The notes under the pieces: generated by a model
Databases searched by the model: none
What the model saw: the letters and a program-made list of their open reading frames with translations, nothing else
Told to the model about the DNA's origin: nothing
In this document: positions 33,330 to 44,872 of the stretch, one piece after another
How the letters are laid out: each line of letters begins with the position of its first letter
Numbering within the stretch: the first letter of the stretch is position 1
DNA from: Stutzerimonas stutzeri SDM-LAC
GTDB lineage: Bacteria; Pseudomonadota; Gammaproteobacteria; Pseudomonadales; Pseudomonadaceae
Length of the DNA stretch: 58,178 bases
Reading direction: 5' to 3'
NCBI RefSeq assembly: GCF_000235745.1
Contig: NZ_AGSX01000171.1
Span: forward strand, 1-58,178
Made by a program: the position numbers and the translations under genes

Positions 33330-34265
33330 TTAGCCGCAAACGAGATTCCGGCCAGACTCCTTGGCACGGTAGAGCGCGCGGTCAGCCACGTTGATGAGGC
33401 TATTCAGATCATCGTTCAATCGCATCGGTGCCACGCCGATCGAGATGGTTACGCCGGGCAATAACCCGATCGGTGAATGGAACGAGGTGACATCTGCAAG
33501 ACTGCCGCGCAACCGCTCTGCGACGTTTCGCGCATCGCTGAAGGCCATTTCCGGCAGTAGTACCACGAACTCTTCACCGCCATAGCGCACCAGGCTGTCG
33601 GCCGGGCGTAGCAACTTGCCGAGCGTGTTGACCACCAGGCAGAGCGCATAATCGCCCGCCAGGTGGCCGTGTCTGTCGTTGTATTCTTTGAAGCGGTCAA
33701 CATCGAGCATGAGCAACGACAGCGGCTGACCGCCGAGAGCGCAACGGGCACTTTCGCGCCCGTAGATGTGCTCCAGCCAGCGGCGATTGAACGAGCCGGT
33801 CAGTTTGTCGATGTTGGCGTTCTGCTCGCTGTTGATGATCAGCCGGTCGCTCAGTCGCACACGCTGGCAGAGCAGTTCAGCCAGGTTCTGCATCAACTGT
33901 GGCGAACGGGTCAGCAACTGCATCGAGCGTCGATGCACGCGAAGCAAGACGGAATCCTCAAGGGCAAGGACGTAGGCCGACGGCTGCAGATCGTCCATGA
34001 AGCTGATTTCGCCAGCGCAGTCGCCAGGGCCGATTGAGCGAACCGGGCTGCCTTCGAGCGAATCCAGGTGAACCGCCAGCTCGCCGCTGAGAACCAGATA
34101 GAGGTAGTTGTTGTGTTCGTGCGGCGTTAGCAGGATCTCGCCAAGCGCCGCGGTGCATGGCTCGAAGACTTCTTGCAGCAGGCGCAGGCAGGGCTCGTCC
34201 ACCCTGTCCAATAGCCGCGCCTTTTTAAGGTGCTGCATTTCCACCCGCCAACTGGCCGGGTTCAT
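33330..34265 (-). CDS. cyclic nucleotide-binding domain plus diguanylate cyclase
   Basis: A 311-residue cytoplasmic protein. Residues 15-115 form a cNMP-binding (Crp-like) beta roll with the phosphate cassette-like [10 protein letters not shown] (81-90). Residues 152-308 form a GGDEF domain with GGEEF at 229-233 and the inhibitory RxxD site R220-P-A-D223 five residues earlier. It should make c-di-GMP under control of the sensor domain. The cassette lacks the usual arginine seen in cAMP binders, so the ligand could be something else. It is 97 bp upstream of rhlB in the same direction and may share a transcript. Confidence 0.85.
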   Translation of the reverse strand: MNPASWRVEMQHLKKARLLDRVDEPCLRLLQEVFEPCTAALGEILLTPHEHNNYLYLVLSGELAVHLDSLEGSPVRSIGPGDCAGEISFMDDLQPSAYVLALEDSVLLRVHRRSMQLLTRSPQLMQNLAELLCQRVRLSDRLIINSEQNANIDKLTGSFNRRWLEHIYGRESARCALGGQPLSLLMLDVDRFKEYNDRHGHLAGDYALCLVVNTLGKLLRPADSLVRYGGEEFVVLLPEMAFSDARNVAERLRGSLADVTSFHSPIGLLPGVTISIGVAPMRLNDDLNSLINVADRALYRAKESGRNLVCG

Positions 34266-34481
34266 GGCTGCACCATCCGTTCGGATGACACCGTCGTCAT
34301 GGCCATCGCATGCGTCCCTTCAAGGCTGGCTAGGTCGGCTTCTTCTGGCCGCGATGCTCGCTACAACGGCAGGCGCATCGAGTTTTGCTCTACCCGTGCC
34401 AAGCGTAGTTGCATTTGCTCACCTGGACAGGCGAGCAGCGTCACATTTTTTCTTTGAAGCGGGTAACTATCTCAGCGGATT

Positions 34482-35482
<1,001 letters not shown>

Positions 35483-36511
35483 ATGACAAGGGTTAAATCC
35501 ACACTGGCCGTGCTTGGTGCCGCGACACTTTTAGGCGCAAGCGGCTTGGTTCAGGCAGGGGCAACGCTGGACGCCGTGAAGAGCAAGGGCTTCGTGCAAT
35601 GCGGCGTCAGCGACGGGCTACCGGGCTTCTCCTATACCGATGCCAAAGGCGAGTACAAGGGAATCGACGTGGATGTCTGCCGGGCCGTTGCGGCTGCGGT
35701 TTTTGGCGATGCGAGCAAGGTCAAGTTCAGCCCGCTGACGGCCAAGGAACGCTTCACGGCGTTGCAGTCCGGTGAGGTCGACGTGTTGTCGCGTAACACC
35801 ACCTGGACCAGTTCACGTGATGCTGCAATGGGCCTGAATTTCGCTGGCGTGACCTATTACGACGGGCAAGGCTTCCTGGTGAACAAGGAGCTGGGCGTAA
35901 AGAGCGCCAAGGAGCTGGACGGCGCGACAGTCTGCATCCAGGCCGGCACTACCACTGAACTCAACCTCTCCGATTATTTCCGCGCCAACAACCTCAAATA
36001 CACACCGATCACCTATGACACCTCTGACGAAAGCGCCAAGTCGTTGGAATCAGGACGTTGCGACGTGCTTACCTCTGACCAGTCTCAGCTCTACGCCCAG
36101 CGCATCAAGCTGGCGAAGCCGGGCGACTATGTGGTGTTGCCGGAAGTCATTTCCAAAGAGCCGCTCGGCCCTGCCGTACGGCAAGGTGATGAAGAGTGGT
36201 TCGACATCGTTCGCTGGGCGCTGTACGGCATGATCAACGCAGAGGAGCTCGGTATCACTTCGGCGAATGTCGAAGAGAAAGCGAAGAACACCAAGAATCC
36301 TGACGTCGCGCGTCTGCTGGGTGCCGAAGGTGAATATGGCAAGGATCTGAAATTGCCTAAGGACTGGGCAGTTCAAATCGTCAAGCAAGTGGGCAACTAC
36401 GGTGAAGTGTTCGAACGCAACATCGGTTCCGGTAGCGATCTGAAGATCGAGCGCGGCCTGAACGCGCTTTGGACCAATGGAGGTCTGCAGTACGCACCCC
36501 CGGTGCGTTGA
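35483..36511 (+). CDS. aapJ: general L-amino acid ABC transporter, periplasmic binding protein
   Basis: A 342-residue solute-binding protein of family 3. A signal peptide (residues 1-25, cut after GLVQA) leads to GATLDAVKSKGFVQCGVSDGLPGFSYTDAKGEYKGIDVDVCRA, the typical AapJ beginning. It captures a wide range of L-amino acids in the periplasm for the AapQM channel. GGAGG sits just before the ATG. It is the first gene of aapJQMP. A double hairpin after it probably lets it be made in excess over the membrane parts. Confidence 0.95.
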   Translation: MTRVKSTLAVLGAATLLGASGLVQAGATLDAVKSKGFVQCGVSDGLPGFSYTDAKGEYKGIDVDVCRAVAAAVFGDASKVKFSPLTAKERFTALQSGEVDVLSRNTTWTSSRDAAMGLNFAGVTYYDGQGFLVNKELGVKSAKELDGATVCIQAGTTTELNLSDYFRANNLKYTPITYDTSDESAKSLESGRCDVLTSDQSQLYAQRIKLAKPGDYVVLPEVISKEPLGPAVRQGDEEWFDIVRWALYGMINAEELGITSANVEEKAKNTKNPDVARLLGAEGEYGKDLKLPKDWAVQIVKQVGNYGEVFERNIGSGSDLKIERGLNALWTNGGLQYAPPVR

Positions 36512-36519
36512 TCGAGCCG

Positions 36520-36583
36520 GGCCGGCGCGCTGCCGGCCTTGTTTCAAGGATGAGCACAGCCGGTGCCAAGGCGCCGGCTGTGC
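36520..36583 (+). terminator. double hairpin between aapJ and aapQ
   Basis: First stem GGCCGGC/GCCGGCC (36520-36526 with 36532-36538) followed by TTGTTT; second stem GCACAGCCGG/CCGGCTGTGC (36554-36563 with 36574-36583). In binding-protein transporter operons such elements act as partial terminators or protect the 3' end of the first message. Confidence 0.6.
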
Positions 36584-36599
36584 CGTATGAGGTTTCTTG

Positions 36600-37784
36600 A
36601 TGCGAACCATTGCCAAAGCAGGAGCCGGGCGCGGCTCGCTGCTCACGGATCCGCAGGCGCGTGCCTGGTTGTTCCAGGTCATCGCCGTAATAACTGTAGT
36701 AGGGATCGGCTGGTTTCTGTTTCACAACACCCAGACCAATCTCGCCCACCGGGGCATTACGTCAGGCTTCGGTTTTCTCGATAACGCTGCCGGTTTCGGC
36801 ATTTCCCAACATCTGATCGACTACAGCGAGAGCGACTCTTATGGTCGAGTCTTCTGGGTCGGCCTGCTCAATACGCTGCTGGTCAGCATAATCGGCATCA
36901 TCCTGGCGACCATTATCGGGTTCATTCTCGGGGTGGCGCGGCTGTCACCCAATTGGTTGATACGCAAAATCGCGACCGTCTATATAGAGACGTTTCGCAA
37001 TATTCCGCCATTGCTACAAATTTTCTTCGTTTACTTTGCAGTGCTCAGCCCGCTGCCAGGGCCACGGGAAAGCTTGAGTCTCTGGGATGTTGTGTTCATC
37101 AACAACCGGGGTGTGCAGATGCCTGCTCCCAGCGCTGGAGAGGGGTTCTGGCCGTTCTGGGTAGCGATGTTCGTGGCGCTGGTTGCGATCGTGATACTCA
37201 ACCGCTGGGCACGCGCGCGGCGCCATGCCACCGGGCAGACGTTTCCGGTCTTCTCCGCCAGCCTGGCATTGTTCATCGCCATTCCGGCGGTTTGCTCGCT
37301 GGTGATGGGGGCGCCGTTTTTGTGGGAGATTCCCGAGCTTCGGCGTTTCAACATTCGTGGTGGCTGGGTAGTTATTCCCGAGCTGGTGTCGATTGTGCTG
37401 GCGCTGTCCATTTACACCGCGGCTTTTATCGGTGAAACAGTCCGTGCGGGTATTCAGTCGGTCAGCCATGGGCAGACCGAAGCGGCCGCCTCGTTGGGCC
37501 TTCGCCCGGGTCGTGTGCTGCGCTTGGTCATCATCCCCCAAGCCATGCGCGTGATCATCCCGCCGCTGACCAGCCAATACCTCAACCTGGCGAAAAATTC
37601 CTCGCTAGCGGCTGCGATCGGCTATCCCGACATGGTGTCGCTGTTTGCCGGCACGGTGCTCAACCAGACCGGCCAAGCGATCGAAACCATGGCCATCACC
37701 ATGAGTGTGTACCTCGCCATCAGCATCAGCATCTCGCTGCTGATGAACTGGTACAACAAGCGCATTGCGCTGATCGAGCGGTAA
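36600..37784 (+). CDS. aapQ: general L-amino acid ABC transporter permease AapQ
   Basis: A 394-residue inner-membrane permease with about eight hydrophobic segments. The permease signature (EAA loop) appears as ETVRAGIQSVSHGQTEAAASLGL. The loop after the third helix is long (LPGPRESLSLWDVVFINNRGVQMPAPSAGEGFWPF), as is normal for AapQ/BztB. It forms the translocation path with AapM. ATG 36600 follows immediately a TTG; the ATG is preferred. It is 88 bp after aapJ and 10 bp before aapM. Confidence 0.93.
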   Translation: MRTIAKAGAGRGSLLTDPQARAWLFQVIAVITVVGIGWFLFHNTQTNLAHRGITSGFGFLDNAAGFGISQHLIDYSESDSYGRVFWVGLLNTLLVSIIGIILATIIGFILGVARLSPNWLIRKIATVYIETFRNIPPLLQIFFVYFAVLSPLPGPRESLSLWDVVFINNRGVQMPAPSAGEGFWPFWVAMFVALVAIVILNRWARARRHATGQTFPVFSASLALFIAIPAVCSLVMGAPFLWEIPELRRFNIRGGWVVIPELVSIVLALSIYTAAFIGETVRAGIQSVSHGQTEAAASLGLRPGRVLRLVIIPQAMRVIIPPLTSQYLNLAKNSSLAAAIGYPDMVSLFAGTVLNQTGQAIETMAITMSVYLAISISISLLMNWYNKRIALIER

Positions 37785-37794
37785 GGACGAGCGC

Positions 37795-38892
37795 ATGACG
37801 AGCCATACTTTCAAACCGGACCTGCCGGCGCCCTCTACCAATATTGGTGTGGTGGGCTGGATGCGGGCCAATCTGTTTTCAAGCTGGATCAACACGCTGC
37901 TGACCCTCATCGGCCTCTATCTGATCTGGTTGATAGTGCCTCCGATCATTGAGTGGGCAATCATCGAAGCCGACTGGACTGGCGAAACCCGCGCGGACTG
38001 TTCGCGGGAGGGCGCGTGCTGGGTGTTCGTCCAGACGCGTTTCAGCCAGTTCATGTACGGTTTCTACCCGCCGGAACTGCGCTGGCGCGTGGATGCCACC
38101 GCCTGGCTCGCCATCATCGGAGCCGCGCCGCTGTTCTTGAAGCAGATGCGGCACAAGGCAAGCTACGGTATCGCTTTTCTGGTGATCTATCCGCTGCTCG
38201 CCTACTGGTTGCTGCACGGCGGCTTTCTGGGCCTTGAGACCGTTCCGACCAGTCGCTGGGGCGGGCTGATGCTGACCATCGTCATTGCCGCTGTCGGTAT
38301 CGCCGGTGCGCTGCCACTCGGGATTCTGTTGGCGTTGGGGCGGCGTTCCGACATGCCTGCAATCCGGGTCCTGTGCATCACCTTCATCGAGTTCTGGCGC
38401 GGGGTTCCTCTGATCACCGTGCTGTTCATGTCCTCGGTGATGCTACCGCTGTTCCTGCCGGAGGGCATGAACCTCGACAAGCTGATGCGAGCCATGGTGA
38501 TGGTGGTTTTCTTCGAGGCGGCGTACATCGCCGAAGTGGTGCGGGGAGGCCTGCAGGCAATCCCCAAGGGCCAATACGAGGCGGCCGCGGCGATGGGCTT
38601 GGGCTACTGGCGCAGCATGCTGCTGGTGATTCTGCCGCAAGCGCTGAAGATGGTCATTCCCGGCATCGTCAACACCTTCATTGCCCTGTTCAAGGACACC
38701 AGCCTGGTGATCATCATCGGGCTGTTCGACTTCCTCAATAGCATCAAGCGCGCCACTTCCGACCCTGCCTGGCTGGGCATGTCGACAGAGGGTTACGTGT
38801 TCGCGGCGCTGGTCTACTGGATTTTCTGTTTTGGCATGTCGCGCTATTCCATGCATCTGGAACGCAAGCTCGACACCGGCCACCGCAATTAG
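37795..38892 (+). CDS. aapM: general L-amino acid ABC transporter permease AapM
   Basis: A 365-residue inner-membrane permease, partner of AapQ. The EAA loop reads [31 protein letters not shown] soluble insert with Cys-containing [19 protein letters not shown] (about residues 64-82) is typical of AapM/BztC. AAGGACGA precedes the start. It is followed by aapP after 10 bp, completing the operon. Confidence 0.93.
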   Translation: MTSHTFKPDLPAPSTNIGVVGWMRANLFSSWINTLLTLIGLYLIWLIVPPIIEWAIIEADWTGETRADCSREGACWVFVQTRFSQFMYGFYPPELRWRVDATAWLAIIGAAPLFLKQMRHKASYGIAFLVIYPLLAYWLLHGGFLGLETVPTSRWGGLMLTIVIAAVGIAGALPLGILLALGRRSDMPAIRVLCITFIEFWRGVPLITVLFMSSVMLPLFLPEGMNLDKLMRAMVMVVFFEAAYIAEVVRGGLQAIPKGQYEAAAAMGLGYWRSMLLVILPQALKMVIPGIVNTFIALFKDTSLVIIIGLFDFLNSIKRATSDPAWLGMSTEGYVFAALVYWIFCFGMSRYSMHLERKLDTGHRN

Positions 38893-38902
38893 GAGAGGCA
38901 GC

Positions 38903-39679
38903 ATGAACGACACATCTCTACAACCTGAACAATCTCAGCAGGCTGGTGAACCGGTCATCCGGATGCAGGGCGTACACAAGTGGTTCGGTCAGTTCCATGT
39001 GCTCAAGGACATCAACCTGAACGTCACTCAAGGTGAGCGCATCGTATTGTGCGGCCCTTCAGGGTCGGGCAAGTCCACAACCATTCGCTGCCTCAACCGG
39101 CTCGAGGAGCACCAGCAGGGGCGCATCGACATCAATGGCGTGGAGCTGACCAGCGACCTCAAGCAGATCGAGGCGATCCGCAGCGAGGTGGGCATGGTGT
39201 TTCAGCACTTCAACTTGTTCCCCCACCTCACGGTGCTGCAGAACTGCACGCTGGCGCCCATGTGGGTGCGCAAGATGCCGCGCCGTCAGGCCGAGGAAGT
39301 GGCCATGCATTACCTTGAGCGCGTGAGGATTCCAGAGCAGGCTGACAAGTTTCCAGGGCAACTCTCGGGCGGCCAGCAACAACGGGTAGCGATTGCGCGG
39401 GCGCTGTGCATGAAGCCGAAGATCATGCTGTTCGACGAGCCGACGTCGGCCCTGGATCCGGAGATGGTGAAGGAAGTGCTCGACACCATGGTCGGCCTAG
39501 CCGAAAGCGGTATGACGATGCTTTGCGTCACGCACGAGATGGGGTTTGCGCGCACCGTCGCTGATCGGGTGATCTTCATGGACAAGGGCGAGATCGTCGA
39601 GGAGGCCGACCCTGAGACCTTCTTCACCAATCCCAGCAACGAGCGCACCAAGCTGTTCCTCAGTCAGATCCTGCACTGA
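38903..39679 (+). CDS. aapP: general L-amino acid ABC transporter ATP-binding protein
   Basis: A 258-residue ABC ATPase powering amino-acid uptake. Walker A is GPSGSGKST at residues 51-59, the ABC signature is [15 protein letters not shown], and Walker B is [15 protein letters not shown], with the H-loop in [10 protein letters not shown] chose ATG 38903 with AGGAGAGG just before it; the longer frame has no site. It is the last gene of aapJQMP. No clear terminator follows within the next 100 bp apart from a GC hairpin near 39750. Confidence 0.95.
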   Translation: MNDTSLQPEQSQQAGEPVIRMQGVHKWFGQFHVLKDINLNVTQGERIVLCGPSGSGKSTTIRCLNRLEEHQQGRIDINGVELTSDLKQIEAIRSEVGMVFQHFNLFPHLTVLQNCTLAPMWVRKMPRRQAEEVAMHYLERVRIPEQADKFPGQLSGGQQQRVAIARALCMKPKIMLFDEPTSALDPEMVKEVLDTMVGLAESGMTMLCVTHEMGFARTVADRVIFMDKGEIVEEADPETFFTNPSNERTKLFLSQILH

Positions 39680-39749
39680 TCGAGCGCAACGTTGGCGGTG
39701 AGTGATCGGCTCCGGCTGGTGCTTACCGCCTGTCAGCGAGCTTATTCGG

Positions 39750-39775
39750 CGGCGTCCCCTTAGCCTCGGACGCCG
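39750..39775. promoter_or_regulatory. 8-bp inverted repeat just upstream of the purL -10
   Basis: CGGCGTCC and GGACGCCG (loop of ten bases) lie where the purL -35 region should be, 8 bp before the TAGAAT at 39784. No T tract follows, so a terminator for aapP is less likely than an operator or 5' control element, but both are open. Confidence 0.4.
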
Positions 39776-39783
39776 TCATGGGC

Positions 39784-39789
39784 TAGAAT
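39784..39789 (+). promoter_or_regulatory. probable -10 element of purL
   Basis: TAGAAT in GGGCTAGAATACGCGG, 41 bp before the purL ATG and nearly identical in context to the purU -10. No good -35 at standard spacing. Confidence 0.4.
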
Positions 39790-39829
39790 ACGCGGCCCGA
39801 CTGCTCCCCTCTCCGAGGCTGTTCCGACG

Positions 39830-42800
39830 ATGTTGATCCTGCGCGGCGCTCCCGCTCTTTCCGCCTTCCGTCACGGTAAGCTCCTGGCCCAATTGACCGA
39901 TAAGGTCCCCGCTGTGCGCGGGTTGTACGCCGAGTTTGCTCATTTCGCCGAGGTGTCCGGCACGCTAGGTGCGGACGAACAGCAAGTACTGGCCCGGCTG
40001 TTGAAATACGGCCCCAGCGTTCCGGTTCGCGAACCTGCAGGACGACTGTTTCTGGTGATTCCGCGCTTCGGCACCATCTCGCCGTGGTCGAGCAAGGCCA
40101 GCGACATTGCGCGCAATTGCGGTCTCGACAAGATTCAGCGTATCGAGCGCGGCATCGCCTACTACGTTGAGGGCGAGCTTTCCGCTTCCGATGCCAGTCT
40201 GGTATCGGCAGCCCTGCATGACCGGATGACCCAACTGGTACTTGAGCAGTTCGAGGGCGCGGCCGATCTGTTCAGCCACGCACAACCCAAACCGCTGCGT
40301 GCGATTGATGTGCTGGGTGGCGGTCGTGCCGCGCTTGAGCAGGCCAACGTGGAGTTGGGCCTCGCTTTGGCTGAAGACGAAATCGACTACCTCGTGACCA
40401 GTTTCAACGGCCTTGGGCGTAACCCGCACGATATCGAGCTGATGATGTTCGCGCAGGCCAACTCCGAGCATTGCCGGCACAAGATCTTCAACGCCAGCTG
40501 GGACATTGATGGCGAAAGCCAGGAGAAGTCGCTGTTCGGCATGATCAAGAACACCTTCCAGATGCACGGTGAAGGCGTGCTGTCCGCGTACAAGGACAAC
40601 GCTGCGGTCATCGTCGGTAACATGGCCGGCCGTTTTTACCCCGATGCCGAAACGGGCGAGTACGCGGCGAACCAGCAGCCCGTACACATCTTGATGAAGG
40701 TGGAAACGCACAACCATCCAACTGCCATTGCGCCTTTCCCCGGCGCGGCCACCGGCTCCGGTGGCGAAATCCGCGACGAGGGTGCGACCGGCCGCGGCGC
40801 CAAGCCGAAGGCTGGTCTTACTGGGTTTACCGTCTCCAACCTCAACATTCCTGGCTTCGAGCAGCCCTGGGAAGTGCCATACGGCAAGCCTGAGCGCATC
40901 GTCACGCCGCTAGATATCATGATTGAGGGGCCGCTGGGTGGCGCGGCGTTCAACAATGAATTCGGCCGCCCGGCGCTAAATGGCTATTTCCGGACCTTCG
41001 AGCAGGCGATCAGCACGCCGCGCGGAGAAGAAGTTCGCGGCTATCACAAGCCGATCATGTTGGCCGGCGGCATGGGCAACATTCGTGAAGATCATGTTCA
41101 GAAAGCCGAGATCTCGGTTGGCGGCAAACTGATCGTGCTCGGTGGCCCGGCGATGCTCATTGGCTTGGGCGGCGGCGCAGCGTCCTCCATGGCGACCGGC
41201 AGCAGCTCGGCCGATCTCGATTTCGCCTCGGTGCAGCGTGACAACCCGGAAATGGAGCGCCGCTGTCAGGAGGTGATCGACCGGTGCTGGCAGCTTGGCG
41301 ACAAGAACCCGATCAAGTTCATCCACGACGTCGGTGCCGGTGGCCTTTCCAACGCGTTTCCAGAACTGGTCAATGATGGCGGTCGTGGCGGTCGTTTCGA
41401 TCTGCGCAAAGTGCCTAACGATGAGCCTGGCATGGCGCCGCACGAGATCTGGTGCAATGAATCCCAGGAGCGCTATGTCCTGTCGGTCGACGCGGCTGAT
41501 CTGGAGCGTTTCGAAGAAATCTGCAAGCGTGAGCGTTGCCCCTTCGCCGTAGTCGGGGAAGCCACGGCCGAGCCGCACCTTACGGTTGCCGATAGCCATT
41601 TCGGCGATAAGCCGGTCGATATGCCACTCAACGTTTTGCTCGGCAAAGCGCCGCGCATGCATCGCAGTGCCGTTCGTGAAGCCGAACTCGGAGATGACTT
41701 TTCAGCTGAGCAGGTCGATCTTTCCGAGGCGATCGATCGCGTGCTTCATCATCCCGCAGTCGCCAGTAAGAGCTTCCTGATCACCATCGGCGATCGCAGC
41801 ATCACCGGCATGGTCGCGCGCGATCAGATGGTCGGGCCGTGGCAGGTTCCGGTTGCCGACTGTGCGGTGACGGCTACTAGCTATGACGTCTATACCGGTG
41901 AAGCGATGGCGATGGGCGAGCGGACGCCGCTGGCCCTGCTCGACGCGCCAGCATCGGGGCGCATGGCAATCGGCGAAACGCTGACCAACCTCGCCGCCGC
42001 ACGTATCGAGAAGATCTCCGATATCAAGCTTTCCGCCAACTGGATGGCCGCTGCTGGGCACCCGGGTGAGGATGCGCGCCTGTTCGATACGGTGAAGGCG
42101 GTTGGCATGGAGCTGTGCCCGGAATTGGGTATTACCATTCCGGTCGGCAAGGACTCCATGTCGATGAAGAGCCGTTGGAGTGAAGAGGGCGTAGATAAGA
42201 GCGTGACCTCACCGCTCTCGCTGGTTGTGTCCGGCTTTGCCCCGGTTGTCGACATCCGCCAGACCCTGACGCCGCAGCTGCGTCTGGACAAGGGCGAAAC
42301 CGACCTGATCCTCATCGATCTGGGTCGCGGCCAGAACCGTATGGGCGCGTCCATCCTCGCGCAGGTCTATGGCCAGATGGCCCGTCAGGCACCAGACGTG
42401 GACGATGCGGAGGATCTACAAGCATTCTTCGCCGTGATCCAGGGACTTAACGCCGATGGGCTGTTGTTGGCGTACCACGATCGTTCCGATGGTGGCTTGC
42501 TGACAACCGCGCTGGAAATGGCCTTTGCCGGTCACTGCGGGCTCAACCTGAATCTCGATTCGCTCGTCGAAACTGCCGCCCAGATCCCCGCAACGTTGTT
42601 CAATGAAGAACTGGGCGCGCTGGTGCAGGTTCGCCAGGGTGACACGGAAATCGTTCTCGCTCAGTTCAGCGCAGCGGGACTTGCCGACTGCGTGTCGGTC
42701 ATCGGGCAGCCCGTCAACAACGGCCATGTGGCAATCAAGTTCGAAGGCGCCGATGTCTTCGCTGGTGATCGCCGTCTCTTGCAGCGGCAGTGGGCCGAGA

Positions 42801-43726
42801 CGAGTTACCAGATCCAGCGGCTTCGGGATAATGTCGACTGCGCGGATCAGGAGTTCGACGCTCTGCTTGAGGAAGATAATCCGGGATTGAGCGTTACCCT
42901 GGGCTTCGACGTGAACGACAATATCGCCGCGCCTTATATCAAGCGTGGCGTGCGGCCTGAGGTGGCTATCCTGCGTGAGCAGGGTGTGAACGGTCAGACT
43001 GAAATGGCGGCAGCGTTCGATCGCGCGGGTTTCGCCGCGGTCGACGTACACATGAGCGACATCCTGTCAGGCCGCATCAGCCTTGAGCGCTTCAAGGGGC
43101 TGGTGGCGTGTGGCGGCTTCTCCTACGGCGACGTGCTGGGCGCTGGCGAAGGCTGGGCCAAATCGATCCTGTTCAATGGTCGCGCTCGGGAAGATTTCAG
43201 CGCCTTCTTTGAACGCAAGGACAGCTTTGCCCTCGGCGTCTGCAATGGCTGCCAGATGTTGTCCAATCTTCATGAGCTGGTACCTGGCAGCGAATCCTGG
43301 CCGCACTTCGTGCGTAACCGTTCAGAGCAGTTCGAAGCGCGTGTAGCGATGGTGCAAATCCAGGATTCGCCGTCGATCTTCCTTCAAGGGATGGCCGGAT
43401 CGCGTTTGCCGATCGCCATCGCGCATGGCGAAGGTCACGCGGAATTCGAAAGCGAGGAAGCGCTGCTTGAGGCGGACCTGTCCGGTACGGTAGCGCTGCG
43501 CTACATCGATAATCACGGTAAGGTCACCGAGCGCTACCCGGCCAACCCTGGCGGCTCGCCCCGTGGCATTACCGGCCTGACCACTCGGGACGGGCGTGTG
43601 ACGATCATGATGCCGCACCCCGAGCGCGTATTCCGTGCCGTGACCAACTCCTGGCGTCCGGACGAGTGGCAGGAGGACGGCGGTTGGATGCGCATGTTCC
43701 GCAACGCACGGGTCTGGGTGGATTAG
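39830..43726 (+). CDS. purL: phosphoribosylformylglycinamidine synthase
   Basis: A 1298-residue single-chain PurL (large type), making FGAM from FGAR, glutamine and ATP in purine synthesis. The N-terminal domain, the two AIRS-like synthetase halves ([14 protein letters not shown] near residue 217; [19 protein letters not shown] near 291) and the C-terminal glutaminase are all present. The glutaminase triad is Cys1138 (GVCNGCQ), His1263 and Glu1265 (MMPHPERVF), almost exactly the E. coli numbers. It stands alone with its own promoter and terminator. Confidence 0.97.
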   Translation: MLILRGAPALSAFRHGKLLAQLTDKVPAVRGLYAEFAHFAEVSGTLGADEQQVLARLLKYGPSVPVREPAGRLFLVIPRFGTISPWSSKASDIARNCGLDKIQRIERGIAYYVEGELSASDASLVSAALHDRMTQLVLEQFEGAADLFSHAQPKPLRAIDVLGGGRAALEQANVELGLALAEDEIDYLVTSFNGLGRNPHDIELMMFAQANSEHCRHKIFNASWDIDGESQEKSLFGMIKNTFQMHGEGVLSAYKDNAAVIVGNMAGRFYPDAETGEYAANQQPVHILMKVETHNHPTAIAPFPGAATGSGGEIRDEGATGRGAKPKAGLTGFTVSNLNIPGFEQPWEVPYGKPERIVTPLDIMIEGPLGGAAFNNEFGRPALNGYFRTFEQAISTPRGEEVRGYHKPIMLAGGMGNIREDHVQKAEISVGGKLIVLGGPAMLIGLGGGAASSMATGSSSADLDFASVQRDNPEMERRCQEVIDRCWQLGDKNPIKFIHDVGAGGLSNAFPELVNDGGRGGRFDLRKVPNDEPGMAPHEIWCNESQERYVLSVDAADLERFEEICKRERCPFAVVGEATAEPHLTVADSHFGDKPVDMPLNVLLGKAPRMHRSAVREAELGDDFSAEQVDLSEAIDRVLHHPAVASKSFLITIGDRSITGMVARDQMVGPWQVPVADCAVTATSYDVYTGEAMAMGERTPLALLDAPASGRMAIGETLTNLAAARIEKISDIKLSANWMAAAGHPGEDARLFDTVKAVGMELCPELGITIPVGKDSMSMKSRWSEEGVDKSVTSPLSLVVSGFAPVVDIRQTLTPQLRLDKGETDLILIDLGRGQNRMGASILAQVYGQMARQAPDVDDAEDLQAFFAVIQGLNADGLLLAYHDRSDGGLLTTALEMAFAGHCGLNLNLDSLVETAAQIPATLFNEELGALVQVRQGDTEIVLAQFSAAGLADCVSVIGQPVNNGHVAIKFEGADVFAGDRRLLQRQWAETSYQIQRLRDNVDCADQEFDALLEEDNPGLSVTLGFDVNDNIAAPYIKRGVRPEVAILREQGVNGQTEMAAAFDRAGFAAVDVHMSDILSGRISLERFKGLVACGGFSYGDVLGAGEGWAKSILFNGRAREDFSAFFERKDSFALGVCNGCQMLSNLHELVPGSESWPHFVRNRSEQFEARVAMVQIQDSPSIFLQGMAGSRLPIAIAHGEGHAEFESEEALLEADLSGTVALRYIDNHGKVTERYPANPGGSPRGITGLTTRDGRVTIMMPHPERVFRAVTNSWRPDEWQEDGGWMRMFRNARVWVD

Positions 43727-43744
43727 CGCTGAACTGAGCCAGAG

Positions 43745-43779
43745 AGCCCGAAGCGTGCAAGCGTTTCGGGCTTTTTCTT
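43745..43779 (+). terminator. purL terminator
   Basis: AGCCCGAA pairs with TTCGGGCT and the stem is followed by TTTTCTTG, 18 bp after the purL stop. Confidence 0.85.
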
Positions 43780-43929
43780 GTCTGTGACGGAGTCGCTGCG
43801 TTATGGCTGAACCAAGCAATGGCGTCAACGTCTGATCTTGACCTGGGGCACTCAAGGTCGCTCTGGACCTGAACATAATCCACTCAGCGGAGCCGGTGCT
43901 TCGCTAACCGTTTCTGTGCGGAGATGTTG

Positions 43930-44247
43930 ATGTACAAGCTGTGTTTCTATGTCCCAGAGAGCCATCTGGAAGCGGTCAAGAAAGCGGTTTTTGAGGCGGG
44001 TGGCGGGCGTATCGGTGCTTACGACAGTTGCTGTTGGCAGGTGCTGGGGCATGGGCAGTATCGCCCGCTGGAAGGCAGCAAGCCGTTTCTAGGGCAACTT
44101 GGCCAGGTTCAATCGGTATCGGAATGGAAAGTCGAACTAGTGGTTGCCGACGAGCTGATCCACGACAGCGTCAAGGCGCTCAAGCGCACCCATCCCTATG
44201 AAACGCCTGCTTTCGAGGTGTGGCGGCTGTCAGACTTGCAGTTCTGA
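43930..44247 (+). CDS. YqfO-like (NIF3-related) small protein
   Basis: A 105-residue protein matching the stand-alone domain inserted in YqfO/NIF3-type proteins: MYKLCFYVPESHLEAVKKAVFEAGGGRIGAYDSCCWQ at the start and HPYETPAFEVWRL at the end. These form a trimeric ferredoxin-like fold (PII-like) of unknown role. The second ATG (43930) is used because the GGAG site is correctly spaced from it, not from the ATG at 43924. The double cysteine (YDSCCWQ, about residues 33-34) is of note. Monocistronic, with a strong terminator. Confidence 0.8.
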   Translation: MYKLCFYVPESHLEAVKKAVFEAGGGRIGAYDSCCWQVLGHGQYRPLEGSKPFLGQLGQVQSVSEWKVELVVADELIHDSVKALKRTHPYETPAFEVWRLSDLQF

Positions 44248-44265
44248 ATGATCTTGTTCAAAGAG

Positions 44266-44301
44266 AGCCGAGTCGCCATGGAAGGTGACTCGGCTTTTTT
44301 T
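44266..44301 (+). terminator. terminator after the YqfO-like gene
   Basis: A 9-bp stem AGCCGAGTC/GACTCGGCT is followed by TTTTTTTG. It lies between convergent yqfO-like and ohr genes; on the ohr side the T tract is poor. Confidence 0.85.
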
Positions 44302-44322
44302 GTGCTTCATGCGCAATGGCAA

Positions 44323-44751
44323 TCAAACGCTGACGTTCAGGCGCACTTCGATGTTCCCGCGTGTAGCGTTTGAATAGGGGCACACCTGATGCGCCGCTTC
44401 AGCCAACTGCTCGGCTGCGGACTGCTCAAGGCCTGGAAGGCTGACGTTTAGCTCTACTTCAAGGCCGAAACCTCCGGGGATCTGGCCGATGCCCACCTGT
44501 CCCGAGACCGATGTATCGGCGGGAAGCGGTTGCTTTAGCTGGCTTGCAGTGAACTTGAGTGCGCCAATGAAGCACGCTGCATAGCCGGCGGCGAACAGTT
44601 GTTCCGGGTTGGTTCCATCGCCACCTTGCCCGCCTAGTTCACGAGGTGTGGACAGTTTCACATTGAGCAGGCCGTCGGATGATGCAGCCCTGCCGTCGCG
44701 GCCTCCAGTTGCAGTGGCGGTGGCTGTATAGAGCGCCTTGATGCTTTGCAT
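44323..44751 (-). CDS. ohr: organic hydroperoxide resistance protein
   Basis: A 142-residue Ohr of the OsmC/Ohr family, a thiol peroxidase that reduces lipid and alkyl hydroperoxides using lipoyl-dependent donors. The two reactive cysteines are Cys60 (GYAACF) and Cys124 ([12 protein letters not shown]), the same numbers as in P. aeruginosa Ohr. GGAGGAAG precedes the ATG. It lies downstream of ohrR on the same strand with an operator-like repeat between the genes, so expression should rise when OhrR is oxidised. Confidence 0.95.
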   Translation of the reverse strand: MQSIKALYTATATATGGRDGRAASSDGLLNVKLSTPRELGGQGGDGTNPEQLFAAGYAACFIGALKFTASQLKQPLPADTSVSGQVGIGQIPGGFGLEVELNVSLPGLEQSAAEQLAEAAHQVCPYSNATRGNIEVRLNVSV

Positions 44752-44784
44752 GAATTGCTTCCTCCGATAATGAGTAGGCTTATT

Positions 44785-44819
44785 ACGCTATCGCGCTAAT
44801 AGTTATCGCGCAAGATAAA
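44785..44819. promoter_or_regulatory. candidate OhrR operator repeats upstream of ohr
   Basis: In this AT-rich segment TATCGCGC occurs twice, at 44789 and 44804 (15-bp period), each inside a partial palindrome: CTAT...ATAG and TTATC...GATAA. Position between ohrR and ohr, about 40-70 bp before the ohr start, suits a repressor site. Confidence 0.5.
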
Positions 44820-44872
44820 TTTATTAACGAAACATAGGTGCCTGGCGTGAGGTGGCTGAGGGTGGGTTGCGA

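Noticed and set aside
33233-33367. Longer N-terminus for rhlB
   Set aside because: It would overlap the end of the GGDEF gene at 33330 and is unlike other RhlB starts; the GTG at 33232 gives the usual [11 protein letters not shown] beginning.
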